This document shows positions 16,268-24,945 of a stretch of DNA of 64,000 nt, piece after piece. The number at the start of each line of letters is the position of its first letter. The stretch's first letter is position 1. This DNA comes from Barnesiella propionica (lineage in GTDB: Bacteria; Bacteroidota; Bacteroidia; Bacteroidales; Barnesiellaceae). The stretch is from assembly GCF_025567045.1 (NCBI RefSeq), contig NZ_JAOQJK010000008.1, positions 62,001 through 126,000 on the forward strand, read 5' to 3'. The notes below the pieces were generated by a model that was given only the letters and a program-made list of their open reading frames with translations, made no database searches and was not told the DNA's origin. The position numbers and the translations under genes are program-made.

Positions 16268-17959
16268 ATGAAGAGTGCTTTAGATTTTCAGCCCAAATTG
16301 TTTTCGGCGGTGAGAAATTATTCGAAGGAGAAATTTATTTCCGATCTTATGGCTGGCCTTATCGTCGGCATCGTTGCGTTGCCTTTGGCTATCGCTTTTG
16401 GTATCGCGTCCGGTGTCAGTCCGGAAAAAGGTCTTATTACAGCTATTATAGGAGGGTTCATCGTTTCTTTTCTCGGAGGGAGCAATGTGCAGATAGGAGG
16501 ACCCACGGGGGCATTTATTATTATCGTGTACGGTATTATCCAGAATTACGGTCTGGAAGGATTGGCTATAGCAACTTTTATGGCCGGACTTATTCTGGTC
16601 TTGATGGGATGCTTCAAGTTGGGAACGATTATTAAATTTATACCTTATCCTATTGTAATTGGATTTACCAGCGGTATCGCTCTCACTATTTTTACTACCC
16701 AGATAAAAGATTTGTTCGGACTGACTATGGATACGGTACCGGCCGATTTCATATCTAAGTGGGTGGCCTATTTCGATAGTTTCGGTACGATAAACTGGCC
16801 GAGCCTTATGATTGGACTTGCCAGTATTCTTATTATTGCTTATACGCCGCGTATATCGAGAAAAATACCGGGTTCCCTTGTAGCCATTATTCTAATGACA
16901 GTCGTGGTATATATTCTTAGGGAGTTTGCAGGAATTTCGGGAATCGAAACAATAGGTGACAGATTCAGTATAAGCAATGACGTGCCAGAGCCTCAGCCGC
17001 TGCATTTGGACATGAATACAATAAATTTGCTGTTGGCTCCTGCTTTTACAATCGCACTGTTAGGGGCTATAGAATCTTTGTTATCGGCTACCGTGGCAGA
17101 CGGTGTTACCGGTGACCGGCATAATTCCAATACAGAACTTATCGGGCAGGGTGTCGCCAATATAGTGGTTCCGTTCTTCGGAGGTATCCCCGTAACAGGT
17201 GCAATAGCCCGTACAATGACCAATATTAATAACGGAGGGAAAACTCCCGTGGCCGGTATGGTTCATGCTGTAGTTCTATTACTTATTTTTCTGTTTCTGA
17301 TGCCGTTGATAAAGCTGGTCCCGATGTCTTGCCTTGCCGGTGTGCTGATTATCGTTTCATATAATATGAGCGGATGGCGCACTGTGCGTTCTCTGCTGAA
17401 GAGTCCTAAATCGGATGTAGCCGTACTTGTCATCACATTTGTTCTTACCGTAGTATTCAATCTGACGATTGCTATTGAAATAGGATTGTTACTCGCTGTA
17501 TTGCTTTTTCTTCGCCGGGTATCGGAGAATGTCCAGGTGTCGGTACTGCGTGACGAGTTGGATGTTGCCCAGGGAACAGAGTCTTCGGTACATGAAACTC
17601 TCGATATCGCTAAAGGCGTTGAAGTTTATGAAATAGACGGGCCGTTCTTTTTCGGTGTGGCGACGAAGTTCGATGATATAATGCGTACTATGGGAGATAA
17701 GCCTTTAGTTCGTATCATACGAATGAGGAAAGTTCCTTTTATAGACTCTACAGGTCTTCATAATCTGGAAATATTAGTAGAGTCTTCACATAAAGAAAAT
17801 ATACATGTTATCTTATCCGGAGTGAATGAACGGGTACATGAAACGATAAAGCATTCGGAACTGGATAAGGTTATAGGAGAAGAATATATTTGCGACCATA
17901 TTACGAAAGCTGTTGCCAAAGCTAATGCCTTGGTTCTGGAATTGAAAAAGAATAAATAA
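16268..17959 (+). CDS. SulP-family anion transporter with STAS domain
   Basis: Inner-membrane SLC26/SulP transporter of 563 residues. About 10-14 hydrophobic segments cover residues 25-430. They include the SulP signature regions LIVGIVALPLAIAFGIASGV and GGSNVQIGGPTGAFIIIVYG, plus the later GGIPVTGAIARTMTNINNGG. A cytoplasmic STAS domain follows (about 450-555) with the conserved PFIDSTGLHNLEIL; its Ser is the phosphorylation-site position in related STAS folds. SulP proteins carry sulfate, bicarbonate or dicarboxylates. The substrate is not readable here: no carbonic anhydrase or sulfate-assimilation gene is adjacent. It is monocistronic, convergent with the next gene at a 22-bp gap. Confidence 0.93.
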   Translation: MKSALDFQPKLFSAVRNYSKEKFISDLMAGLIVGIVALPLAIAFGIASGVSPEKGLITAIIGGFIVSFLGGSNVQIGGPTGAFIIIVYGIIQNYGLEGLAIATFMAGLILVLMGCFKLGTIIKFIPYPIVIGFTSGIALTIFTTQIKDLFGLTMDTVPADFISKWVAYFDSFGTINWPSLMIGLASILIIAYTPRISRKIPGSLVAIILMTVVVYILREFAGISGIETIGDRFSISNDVPEPQPLHLDMNTINLLLAPAFTIALLGAIESLLSATVADGVTGDRHNSNTELIGQGVANIVVPFFGGIPVTGAIARTMTNINNGGKTPVAGMVHAVVLLLIFLFLMPLIKLVPMSCLAGVLIIVSYNMSGWRTVRSLLKSPKSDVAVLVITFVLTVVFNLTIAIEIGLLLAVLLFLRRVSENVQVSVLRDELDVAQGTESSVHETLDIAKGVEVYEIDGPFFFGVATKFDDIMRTMGDKPLVRIIRMRKVPFIDSTGLHNLEILVESSHKENIHVILSGVNERVHETIKHSELDKVIGEEYICDHITKAVAKANALVLELKKNK

Positions 17960-17981
17960 TCCTGACAAAAGGACGGAGGGA

Positions 17982-19034
17982 TTAGATCGAATAAAATGTT
18001 TTATATTTGTCCCGGGCTGTTTGCAGTAATTCCGGTTCAATGGAACTGTCCGGTTCGAAAAATGATATTTCTAAAGAGATCTTTCCTTTTCGGATATTTT
18101 TGTTCCAGTTCCCTGAGATTCTTCCGTTGTGTAGGATAACCGGGAAAAAAACTCCGTATCGGGTGAATGCTTTGGGATAGTTTTCAATGTCCAGGATAGA
18201 AGTTCTATCTTTGTAACTGATGATATATTCATCATAAGAGGGAAGAAAATGTATTATATCTCCATGCGCAGGCTGGTTGCTACAGGAGCTGTGTATAAGC
18301 CATTCATAAGAGGCAAAACGCTCTTTGACCAGTTCGGATTCTATAAAGTCTATTGCTTTTCTGGCTTCGGTTACCGGTAACCCCGACCACCATACAAAAT
18401 CTTGTAGACTAGCCGGGGAATGGCTTCTGAAGTATCTTTCTGCCAGTAATCGCAGAGCTTCTTCTTTATGTATTTCTTTTACGGGGGGGACCCGTTCTTC
18501 AAGTAGTGCATAAGTTGCTTTATTTCCTTTATCGATCCCGCTACATATAATACCGTCTGTTTCGGCTCTTGCCAGGAACCGTGTTAATCGGGGTATATTG
18601 ATAATAATTCCGGCTTTGGTCAATTCCTCTCCTAATTCTTGCTTTGTCAGGTTCTTGTTCCCTGTCAGTATCTTTTCAATGAGCCGGTTACAGCGAATAT
18701 AAAGTTTTTCTGTAATTTCCAGGTTGCGTCCGAAAGATTCGTTTGCCGATTTTATACGTTGAGCCGAAAGTTTCAGCATCCAGCGTATGTCTTCGGCGGC
18801 TACGAGGTGCCATGTCGGGCGCATGACGTGTGTACGCAGTATCTCTCCTTTGTTTAGAGCTTCATTTACGGTATTGATATTACCTGATTTCATCCGGATG
18901 CCGATAGCCCATTTTACCATACTGTAATTTTGAGCTTGCATGGCTCCCATCCATTTTACTACTTCTTTCGGGTTGTCTAAAGCTGGATTCGCTAATTGCT
19001 GGCTGTAGAGTCTTATAGGAACTGTCATGGTCAT
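17982..19034 (-). CDS. Winged-helix protein of the AlkZ/YcaQ DNA glycosylase family
   Basis: 350 residues, HTH_42 (AlkZ-like) superfamily: tandem winged-helix domains plus a C-terminal beta-barrel, which unhook or excise alkylated bases and crosslinks from DNA. The N-terminus has GAMQAQNYSMVKWAIGIR; Q33-x-Q35 corresponds to the catalytic QxQ pair of the AlkZ branch (YcaQ types have QxD). Other family marks are LRTHVMRPTWHLVAAEDIRW (about 67-86), DFVWWSGLPVTEAR (about 213-226) and FLPSYDEYIISYKDR (about 263-277). AlkZ protects a producer from its own genotoxin. No toxin biosynthesis genes lie nearby, so a general repair role is likelier. It follows the DUF3843-like gene by 13 bp and is probably co-transcribed with it. 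Confidence 0.85.
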   Translation of the reverse strand: MTMTVPIRLYSQQLANPALDNPKEVVKWMGAMQAQNYSMVKWAIGIRMKSGNINTVNEALNKGEILRTHVMRPTWHLVAAEDIRWMLKLSAQRIKSANESFGRNLEITEKLYIRCNRLIEKILTGNKNLTKQELGEELTKAGIIINIPRLTRFLARAETDGIICSGIDKGNKATYALLEERVPPVKEIHKEEALRLLAERYFRSHSPASLQDFVWWSGLPVTEARKAIDFIESELVKERFASYEWLIHSSCSNQPAHGDIIHFLPSYDEYIISYKDRTSILDIENYPKAFTRYGVFFPVILHNGRISGNWNKNIRKGKISLEISFFEPDSSIEPELLQTARDKYKTFYSI

Positions 19035-19047
19035 TTGTAAGCTTAAG

Positions 19048-20274
19048 TTATACAGCCCGGTAATATTCGCACAAAAAACAGCGGGCGATAAAATCCCATT
19101 CTTTTATCAGCGACCGGCAATCTTCCGGATCGATATCTCCTATATGTAATTCCGGAATGAGGTTTTCGGAAAAGATATGGAGGACAAGATCTATAGGACA
19201 CATTCCCGGATTGACCAATAACCCGAAAGCATTTTCTTCCGCTTCTTTTTCATCATAGAAAGGATTTTCCGGTGTTTTGATATATTGAGCTACATCCTTA
19301 GCTATAAGCATTCCTTTTTGAGGATTGGCGTATAGAACGAAATAGGCCGAGTTTCTTAGATGAGGGAGATGCTCTTCTTTTCCTCCCCACCCCATATCCA
19401 GAGACAAGAATTTGTTAAGTTGTGCATAGCTTTTGAAAAAGACGATAGGCTCGCCTTGGGTGGCTTTCATCAGGTCGGTATACAGGTGATGCTCTCCTTG
19501 AGGTAATTCTTCCCGGGGGCCTTTTTCTTCATAAGCTCCGATACCTGTAACCTGTTCCATCCATTCATGCGCATATAAAGCTAACGGACCGCAAGGATAC
19601 TGGTACATGAAATCTATGCACATGTCCTGAATAACATACAGTTGTTCCGCCGGTGTATAATGGTGTTGTTCTTTCCGGAATGATTCTTCGATATATTTCG
19701 TCCATTTTTTTGATGATGGCGCCGTGAGATAAGAATGCCAATATATCCAATATGCACATGGATCATAATGACGGGAAAGGGAAAAATCTTGTTTACCGGA
19801 AGAGAAAAAATCTTTCCATTGTGTATTTTCAGGTGCTGTTTCATATTCGTGCTCGAGTATTTTGCAGCAAATTTGTGCTCGTTCTATAATGGCAGGATGA
19901 AATGGATTTATGAAACGGTTTTGTTCCGATACCAGATAGAACCATATCAGAAAGCAAATATCAGCAAGATTCGGTTCGTCTTTATAATATTTTTCCGTGT
20001 TGTAAAACGGAACCTGTTTATTGTATAATTCATTATTTTTTCCGGTAAAAGAATTCCAGATCATTCCCCCTGAAAGGATGTCTTCGAAATAAGAAGATAA
20101 CGCGATTGCTATTTTTTTACAAAAAGATGCATCCTGTAGATATTTTATGCGACGGTCGTATAATTTTGCAATAAGTTGATTTGCCAGATTTACGTAATAT
20201 GCATCACAATCTCCGGCATGGTTATATGGCTGGTTATCCAACCATTCTTTCATATATATTTTATTGAAAGTCAT
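19048..20274 (-). CDS. DUF3843-like hypothetical protein
   Basis: 408 residues with no signal peptide and no membrane segment; predicted cytoplasmic and mostly helical, rich in Trp, Tyr and His (FSLSRHYDPCAYWIYWHSYL). The start MTFNKIYMKEWLDNQPYNHA and the overall length are as I remember for the Bacteroidota-specific DUF3843 family, whose function is unknown. It is the first gene of a two-gene unit with the AlkZ-like glycosylase, 13 bp apart, from a TATATTTG promoter element placed directly beside the terminator of the upstream gene. The pairing hints at a DNA-damage role, but nothing in the protein itself shows this. Confidence 0.65.
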   Translation of the reverse strand: MTFNKIYMKEWLDNQPYNHAGDCDAYYVNLANQLIAKLYDRRIKYLQDASFCKKIAIALSSYFEDILSGGMIWNSFTGKNNELYNKQVPFYNTEKYYKDEPNLADICFLIWFYLVSEQNRFINPFHPAIIERAQICCKILEHEYETAPENTQWKDFFSSGKQDFSLSRHYDPCAYWIYWHSYLTAPSSKKWTKYIEESFRKEQHHYTPAEQLYVIQDMCIDFMYQYPCGPLALYAHEWMEQVTGIGAYEEKGPREELPQGEHHLYTDLMKATQGEPIVFFKSYAQLNKFLSLDMGWGGKEEHLPHLRNSAYFVLYANPQKGMLIAKDVAQYIKTPENPFYDEKEAEENAFGLLVNPGMCPIDLVLHIFSENLIPELHIGDIDPEDCRSLIKEWDFIARCFLCEYYRAV

Positions 20275-20298
20275 AATTTTTGTTTTTTCGATTTTTTA

Positions 20299-20306
20299 CA
20301 AATATA
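20299..20306 (-). promoter_or_regulatory. Probable promoter of the DUF3843-like/AlkZ-like unit
   Basis: Minus-strand TATATTTG fits TAnnTTTG, 25 bp before the ATG at 20274. It abuts the 3' side of the terminator hairpin at 20308-20349, so the hairpin occupies the whole -33 region. Confidence 0.5.
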
Positions 20307-20307
20307 A

Positions 20308-20349
20308 AACAATCCGGGAGTAAAATATCATTTTTACTCCCGGATTGTT
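20308..20349 (-). terminator. Terminator of the Bax-inhibitor-1 gene
   Basis: 18-bp perfect stem (20308-20325 with 20332-20349, core CAATCCGGGAGTAAAA) and a 6-nt loop, 20 bp after the stop at 20370, followed on the minus strand by TTATATTTG. Confidence 0.88.
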
Positions 20350-20369
20350 CAGGTTATTATAATTATTAC

Positions 20370-21065
20370 TTAATTCTTTTTTCCAAAAATGCGTAATAAG
20401 TAAAGGAAGAGATTTATAAAATCGAGATACAAGTTCAATGCTCCCATGACAGCAATTTTCCCGGTATCGGCCATAGTTGCGTTCATTGCCATTAATTTGA
20501 TCTTTTGGGTATCGTATGCAGTAAGTCCGATGAAGATAGCTACTCCGGCCAGGCTTATAATCCAGTCGAGAGTTTCGCTATGCATGAAGATATTAACGAC
20601 AGAAGCGATGATTAATCCTATCAGAGCCATGATACAGTAGCTTCCTACAGAGTTCAGGCTGTTACTGGTAAAATATCCGTAAACACTCATTGCCCCGAAT
20701 ACGCCGGCTGTGATAAAAAAGGTATATGCAATCGATCCCAAGCTAAAAGCCAGGAATATAATGGACAAAGTGGCTCCGTTGAGGATGGCGTATAGGAAAA
20801 ATAATAATGTAGATGTCGTAGTAGTCATTTTGTTGATTGCTCCGGCTATACCCCATACCATGGCCAGTTCGGCTATAATGAGTCCGAAGAATACTCCGCG
20901 GGAGCCCAATATGAGATTTATCAGAGCCGGACTAGATGCCACGTACATAGCGGTCAGTGCGGTAACGATAAGTCCCAGGAACATGCGTCCGTATACTTTT
21001 CTCATTACTATTGATAAGGTTAATTCGGGTGAATAAGATTGTGAATAGTTATTATTATTATCCAT
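20370..21065 (-). CDS. Bax inhibitor-1/YccA family membrane protein
   Basis: 231 residues with about seven hydrophobic segments from residue 29 on (MFLGLIVTALTAMYVASSPA; LLFFLYAILNGATLSIIFLA; YCIMALIGLIIASVVNIFMH; ISLAGVAIFIGLTAYDTQKI), after a short Asn-rich cytoplasmic N-terminus. The motif GLTAYDTQKIK and the closing LYLDFINLFLYLLRIFG, which carries the di-aspartate-type pH/Ca2+ sensor region, mark the BI-1/TMBIM family. Bacterial members such as BsYetJ are pH-dependent calcium leak channels; YccA also modulates FtsH. Monocistronic, with its own strong terminator. Confidence 0.93.
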   Translation of the reverse strand: MDNNNNYSQSYSPELTLSIVMRKVYGRMFLGLIVTALTAMYVASSPALINLILGSRGVFFGLIIAELAMVWGIAGAINKMTTTTSTLLFFLYAILNGATLSIIFLAFSLGSIAYTFFITAGVFGAMSVYGYFTSNSLNSVGSYCIMALIGLIIASVVNIFMHSETLDWIISLAGVAIFIGLTAYDTQKIKLMAMNATMADTGKIAVMGALNLYLDFINLFLYLLRIFGKKN

Positions 21066-21399
21066 AATAGAGTTGTTTTATTCAGGTAATAAATTATTTT
21101 GTTTTTTGTATTATCTCGTAAAAGTAAAATAAATCTTAGTAAGAAAGAAAAAAGTCTCCGGTTTTTTTGCCGTCTTCTTTAATTTTATGCAGAAGGCTAT
21201 AATCGGGAATCTGAGTATATGAGTCGTTATTTTGAATATATATGATTCTTTTCTTGTGTAAACGGAAATAAAGTAAAATAAAAATACTTTACATTCTGTG
21301 AAAAAACATAAATAGAGTCGGGAAATATTAAAGATATTTTTTATTTTTCATAAATTAATTTATATATTTGATTATAGTTACCTGAAAAACTAATAAACC
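21066..21399. other. 334-bp divergent intergenic region
   Basis: Very A+T-rich region between the Bax-inhibitor gene (minus) and the propeller gene (plus). A TATATTTG element at 21363 serves the plus strand. No clear TAnnTTTG for the minus strand, no RNA structure and no ORF were found. Confidence 0.55.
21363..21370 (+). promoter_or_regulatory. Probable promoter of the propeller/amidase operon
   Basis: TATATTTG fits TAnnTTTG, 29 bp before the ATG at 21400; the -33 region is T-rich without a clear TTTG. Confidence 0.45.
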
Positions 21400-22335
21400 A
21401 TGAGAAAAAAATTACTTTTTGCCGCAGTTTTTGCTTTGGCGAGCTACGGAAGTTTGTGGGCACAACCTCGTATTGCAGGAGCTCCGCAACTATTGGTAAA
21501 ACAAGAGGCACACATGATGTCTCCAGTGTGGTCCCCGGACGGGACGAAATTAGCCATGACTTCTGATAATTATCAGGGAATTTGGGTGGTGAATGCCGAT
21601 GGTTCGCATTTGCGTAAAATTACTGCAGATGAAGGTGCCGGTTATAAATTAGCCTGGGGGGCTGATAATAATACGATTCTGGGACGTACCAATATCCGGG
21701 AAAACCATCGTGTTTTTCATGAGGTGAAGACTTACGATGTTGCTACGGGAACAGAAAAGTTATTGGTCGCCAAGACACGTATGTTGAAGGGGCTTCCCTG
21801 CTGGGCTGATAATCAAGTAAGTTACCGGATAGATACGGAGCGGAAATTGGCGGATGCCGGAATAAAAGCCGTATCGGGGAAAGCCGGGGTAGCACAGAAT
21901 GTGAATTTGCTGAACAGAATGATCGAGAGTCCTGCTTCAGTTGCTCAGGAAGTCTCCGGTCTTAAAATGTTTAAAGGACATGTTATTTTTAATCCGGTAT
22001 TATCACCGTCGGGAGATAAGATCGTATTTCAGGTTTCCGGTAAAGGTCTTTATGTATGTGATATTAACGGAGAACAAGTAAAGAGCTTGGGCCAAGGTTC
22101 TCGAGCGTCTTGGATGCCTGACGGTAAATATGTATTGGCTACTGTTGTGACTGATAACGGAGAAGTCCTGACTTCAGGAAAATTATATGCTATAGATGTG
22201 AACACGGCTCAGTCTTACCATTTGCCGGTGGATACAAACTTGATTGTTCAAAGTCCGTGTGTCTCTGTGGACGGAAAAAAAGTAGCTTTTGAAGATGCTG
22301 CTACCGGTTATATTTATGTTGCAAACCTTAAATGA
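21400..22335 (+). CDS. Secreted WD40-like (PD40/TolB-type) beta-propeller protein
   Basis: 311 residues. Signal peptide 1-21 (MRKKLLFAAVFALASYGSLW, cut near AQ). Repeats of the TolB/PD40 type follow, each with the 'SPDG' turn: SPVWSPDGTKLAMTSDNYQG, then LSPSGDKIVFQVSGKGLYV, SWMPDGKYVLATVV and VSVDGKKVAFEDAATGYIYV. These build a propeller of perhaps six blades, and no catalytic residues are seen. Its TGA overlaps the ATG of a possible start of the amidase gene (22332-22335), so both are one operon. A scaffold or ligand-binding role for the amidase, at the cell envelope, is inferred. It does not carry a T9SS tail, so it is likely periplasmic. Confidence 0.8.
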   Translation: MRKKLLFAAVFALASYGSLWAQPRIAGAPQLLVKQEAHMMSPVWSPDGTKLAMTSDNYQGIWVVNADGSHLRKITADEGAGYKLAWGADNNTILGRTNIRENHRVFHEVKTYDVATGTEKLLVAKTRMLKGLPCWADNQVSYRIDTERKLADAGIKAVSGKAGVAQNVNLLNRMIESPASVAQEVSGLKMFKGHVIFNPVLSPSGDKIVFQVSGKGLYVCDINGEQVKSLGQGSRASWMPDGKYVLATVVTDNGEVLTSGKLYAIDVNTAQSYHLPVDTNLIVQSPCVSVDGKKVAFEDAATGYIYVANLK

Positions 22336-22352
22336 TTAACCTTGTAATGATT

Positions 22353-24869
22353 ATGAAGACAAATATTAAATTATTTAATAGAACGGCTTTGCAATGCGGA
22401 GTGGTTTTTGCTATGTGTTTTATGGTGGCTTTTTCTCCTTCCAAAGCTGAAAAAGTTACGGGGTTAAGTGATTTTACTTTATTTATCGACCCGGGACATG
22501 CCTTAAAAGAAAATGAAGGATTGTACGGATATACCGAAGCCGAGAAAACTTTGAGGGTGGGTTTAGCTATGCGTGAATACCTTCAGACATATACCGATAT
22601 TAAAAACGTATATATGTGCCGTGAAGACGATAATACCAGTGTTACACTGGAGGAACGTGTCGATATGGCAAACTCCCTGAATGTCGATTTTTACTATTCT
22701 ATCCATAGCGATGCAGGAAGCGCGGATGCAAATAGTACATTATTTATGTACGGAGGTTGGAAAATGGACGGTGCGATTGTGGAGAAGACTCCTAATGGCG
22801 GTAGAGCCTTTGGAGATATCCTTTGTCCTGACCTGACCGGTGTAATGAGGGCGAAAACCAGGGGCAATAAACCTGACCGTGTGAATTATGACGGTGACGA
22901 ATATACCAGTACGAATAAATATCCTTATTTGTATGTAAACCGGGTATCAAATATGGCTTCTTTGTTAAGTGAAGGCTGTTTCCATACGAATCCTACTCAG
23001 CAACAACGTAACATGAGTGCCGGATGGAAACGGATGGAAGGCCTGTCTGCATTTCGTTCCATGTTGGAATATATGAATGTAGAACGTCCCGTTATAGGTG
23101 TTGCCAGTGGTATTATTACCGATGAAGAGAGCGGCGTGCCTGCAAATAATGTAACGGTTACAATAGGAGATAAGTCTTATACTACCGATGGATTTGAAAG
23201 CGTATTTAATAAATATTCTAAAGATCCGGATCAATTACATAACGGATTCTGGTTTATTGAAGGATTAACTCCCGGCAATACGGTAGAAGTGAAATTTATG
23301 TCTCCCGACTTTCAGCCTGTAACAAAGACATTGCAGATAGTATCTAATCCTACAGGACGTACTGTAGATAATATGAGTATTCTGGATATTACCATGGTAT
23401 CTTCTGTTCCGGCTAAAGTGAAATCTGTTTCCCCGGATGAGGAAGATTTATCAGGTATAGACCCGTCTAAAAATATTACGATTACTTTCAGCCGTAAGAT
23501 GGATAGGGCCAGCGTCGAATCCGCATTAAGTATTGTTCCCGAAAAACCCTTGACGGTTACGTGGAAAGATGATTATAATGTGATTATTGCACTGGCTGCT
23601 CTGGATCACGATACGGATTATACATTGAAAATAGACGGTGCAATAGCGAAAAATTCGCAGACTAATCAGTTATTCGATGGCAACGGTGACGGCGCCGAAG
23701 GAGGCATCTATTCCCTTGCGTTTAGAACATCTCCTCCCGACACCAGTGCGCCTGTGGCTGTTAGCTATGATCCTGCCGATAATTCTACGGTAACAGAGGC
23801 ACGCCCCATTATCCGGATTGAATATGATGAAGCTATTGATGAAACATCTGTAGGTACTGATGCTATAAAGGTAATGGAGGGTGCGAATGAAATAAGCGGA
23901 ATTATACAGCATACTGTTGTTGCCAAGAACAGCGTATTGCATTTTATTCCTTCTGTGGATTTAGTAAATAACAAGACTTATACGGTGAATGTAGCAGCCG
24001 GTATAAAGGATCTTCTAGGTAATGCAGCAGAGGCCTGGTCGTTCAGTTTTACCGCCAATCCTGCGGCTGTAAAAGACTCGAAAATGATCGATGCGTTCGA
24101 AACTCTCGAAAGCTGGTGGGAACCTGCCGGAGCGGGACAAACCGCGGGAATCATTGCCGATCAGACGTCGCGTGTGTTGAATAACTCGATAGTTGCGACT
24201 TCCGAAAGTCGGTCAAGTCTGGCATTGAATTACGGATGGGATGTAAATTATAGCGGAACTCCCATGATTCGTTTGTATTTGCCGTCAGGTAAAAGCCGGG
24301 GAACATTCACGTCCGAATATGTTTTGCAAGCCTATGTATTCGGTGATGCTTCCAATAACGATATGATGCTGGTTATTCGTGACGGCAAAACTCAACTGGA
24401 AGGTTCGGGATGGATCAAACTGAATTGGAGAGGATGGAAATTGATAACATGGGATATGTCCGATGGTAAATCTACGGGATGGATCAATGGAGACGGAAAC
24501 CTGGACGGAACAGGTTTTTATTTCGACTGTATCTTGTTACAATCCGCGCCGGATTGTGCCGTGAAAGGAACCGTCTATTTTGATGATCTTTGTGTCCGTA
24601 AGCTGGAAACCTCCGGAGTCGACCAGGCGTTCACTTCAGACGATGCTATCCGGGTGTATCTCACCCCGACAGTAAATGAACTGAATATAGAAGCTGGTGA
24701 GATAATTAATGATGTGGCTGTATATTCTTTGTCCGGAAGTTTGGTAAAACATATTGTACCTTCTGAGAATAAAGTCCAGATGAATATGGACGGTCTTGCA
24801 AAAGGTGTATATATAGTAAAAGCTAAGACTACGGGTGCGCAACGTAGTGTCAAAGTGGTAGTAATGTAA
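22353..24869 (+). CDS. N-acetylmuramoyl-L-alanine amidase-like protein with Ig-like domains and T9SS sorting domain
   Basis: 838 residues from the ATG at 22353; in-frame ATGs at 22332 and 22347 are possible but would spoil the signal peptide (MKTNIKLFNRTALQCGVVFA...). An Amidase_3 domain (about 35-245) has the zinc/catalytic set: His49 in FIDPGHA, Glu62, His118 in YYSIHSDAG and Glu207 in LLSEGCFHT. A carboxypeptidase-regulatory-like domain follows (about 246-335). Next are two Big_5 Ig-like domains (about 350-570; e.g. NITITFSRKMDRASVESAL), a carbohydrate-binding-like module (about 580-745) and a T9SS sorting domain (about 760-838; YLTPTVNELNIEAGEI, VYSLSGSLV, LAKGVYIVKAKT). Cuts between MurNAc and L-Ala in peptidoglycan. 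T9SS export would place it outside the cell, not in the periplasm. Confidence 0.88.
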   Translation: MKTNIKLFNRTALQCGVVFAMCFMVAFSPSKAEKVTGLSDFTLFIDPGHALKENEGLYGYTEAEKTLRVGLAMREYLQTYTDIKNVYMCREDDNTSVTLEERVDMANSLNVDFYYSIHSDAGSADANSTLFMYGGWKMDGAIVEKTPNGGRAFGDILCPDLTGVMRAKTRGNKPDRVNYDGDEYTSTNKYPYLYVNRVSNMASLLSEGCFHTNPTQQQRNMSAGWKRMEGLSAFRSMLEYMNVERPVIGVASGIITDEESGVPANNVTVTIGDKSYTTDGFESVFNKYSKDPDQLHNGFWFIEGLTPGNTVEVKFMSPDFQPVTKTLQIVSNPTGRTVDNMSILDITMVSSVPAKVKSVSPDEEDLSGIDPSKNITITFSRKMDRASVESALSIVPEKPLTVTWKDDYNVIIALAALDHDTDYTLKIDGAIAKNSQTNQLFDGNGDGAEGGIYSLAFRTSPPDTSAPVAVSYDPADNSTVTEARPIIRIEYDEAIDETSVGTDAIKVMEGANEISGIIQHTVVAKNSVLHFIPSVDLVNNKTYTVNVAAGIKDLLGNAAEAWSFSFTANPAAVKDSKMIDAFETLESWWEPAGAGQTAGIIADQTSRVLNNSIVATSESRSSLALNYGWDVNYSGTPMIRLYLPSGKSRGTFTSEYVLQAYVFGDASNNDMMLVIRDGKTQLEGSGWIKLNWRGWKLITWDMSDGKSTGWINGDGNLDGTGFYFDCILLQSAPDCAVKGTVYFDDLCVRKLETSGVDQAFTSDDAIRVYLTPTVNELNIEAGEIINDVAVYSLSGSLVKHIVPSENKVQMNMDGLAKGVYIVKAKTTGAQRSVKVVVM

Positions 24870-24888
24870 ATCTGATTTATAAAATTGT

Positions 24889-24923
24889 ACGGGGTCGCTA
24901 TTATAACGCGGCCCCGTTTTTTA
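24889..24923 (+). terminator. Terminator of the propeller/amidase operon
   Basis: ACGGGGTCGC / GCGGCCCCGT stem (24889-24898, 24908-24917; one G-T pair), 9-nt loop, T-run to 24922. Confidence 0.88.
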
Positions 24924-24945
24924 TGAAGGAATTTTAGGTTGTTAT

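Noticed and set aside
17957..17981. Possible terminator in the 22-bp gap between the convergent SulP and AlkZ-like genes.
   Set aside because: Only a weak interrupted stem with no T-run on either strand.
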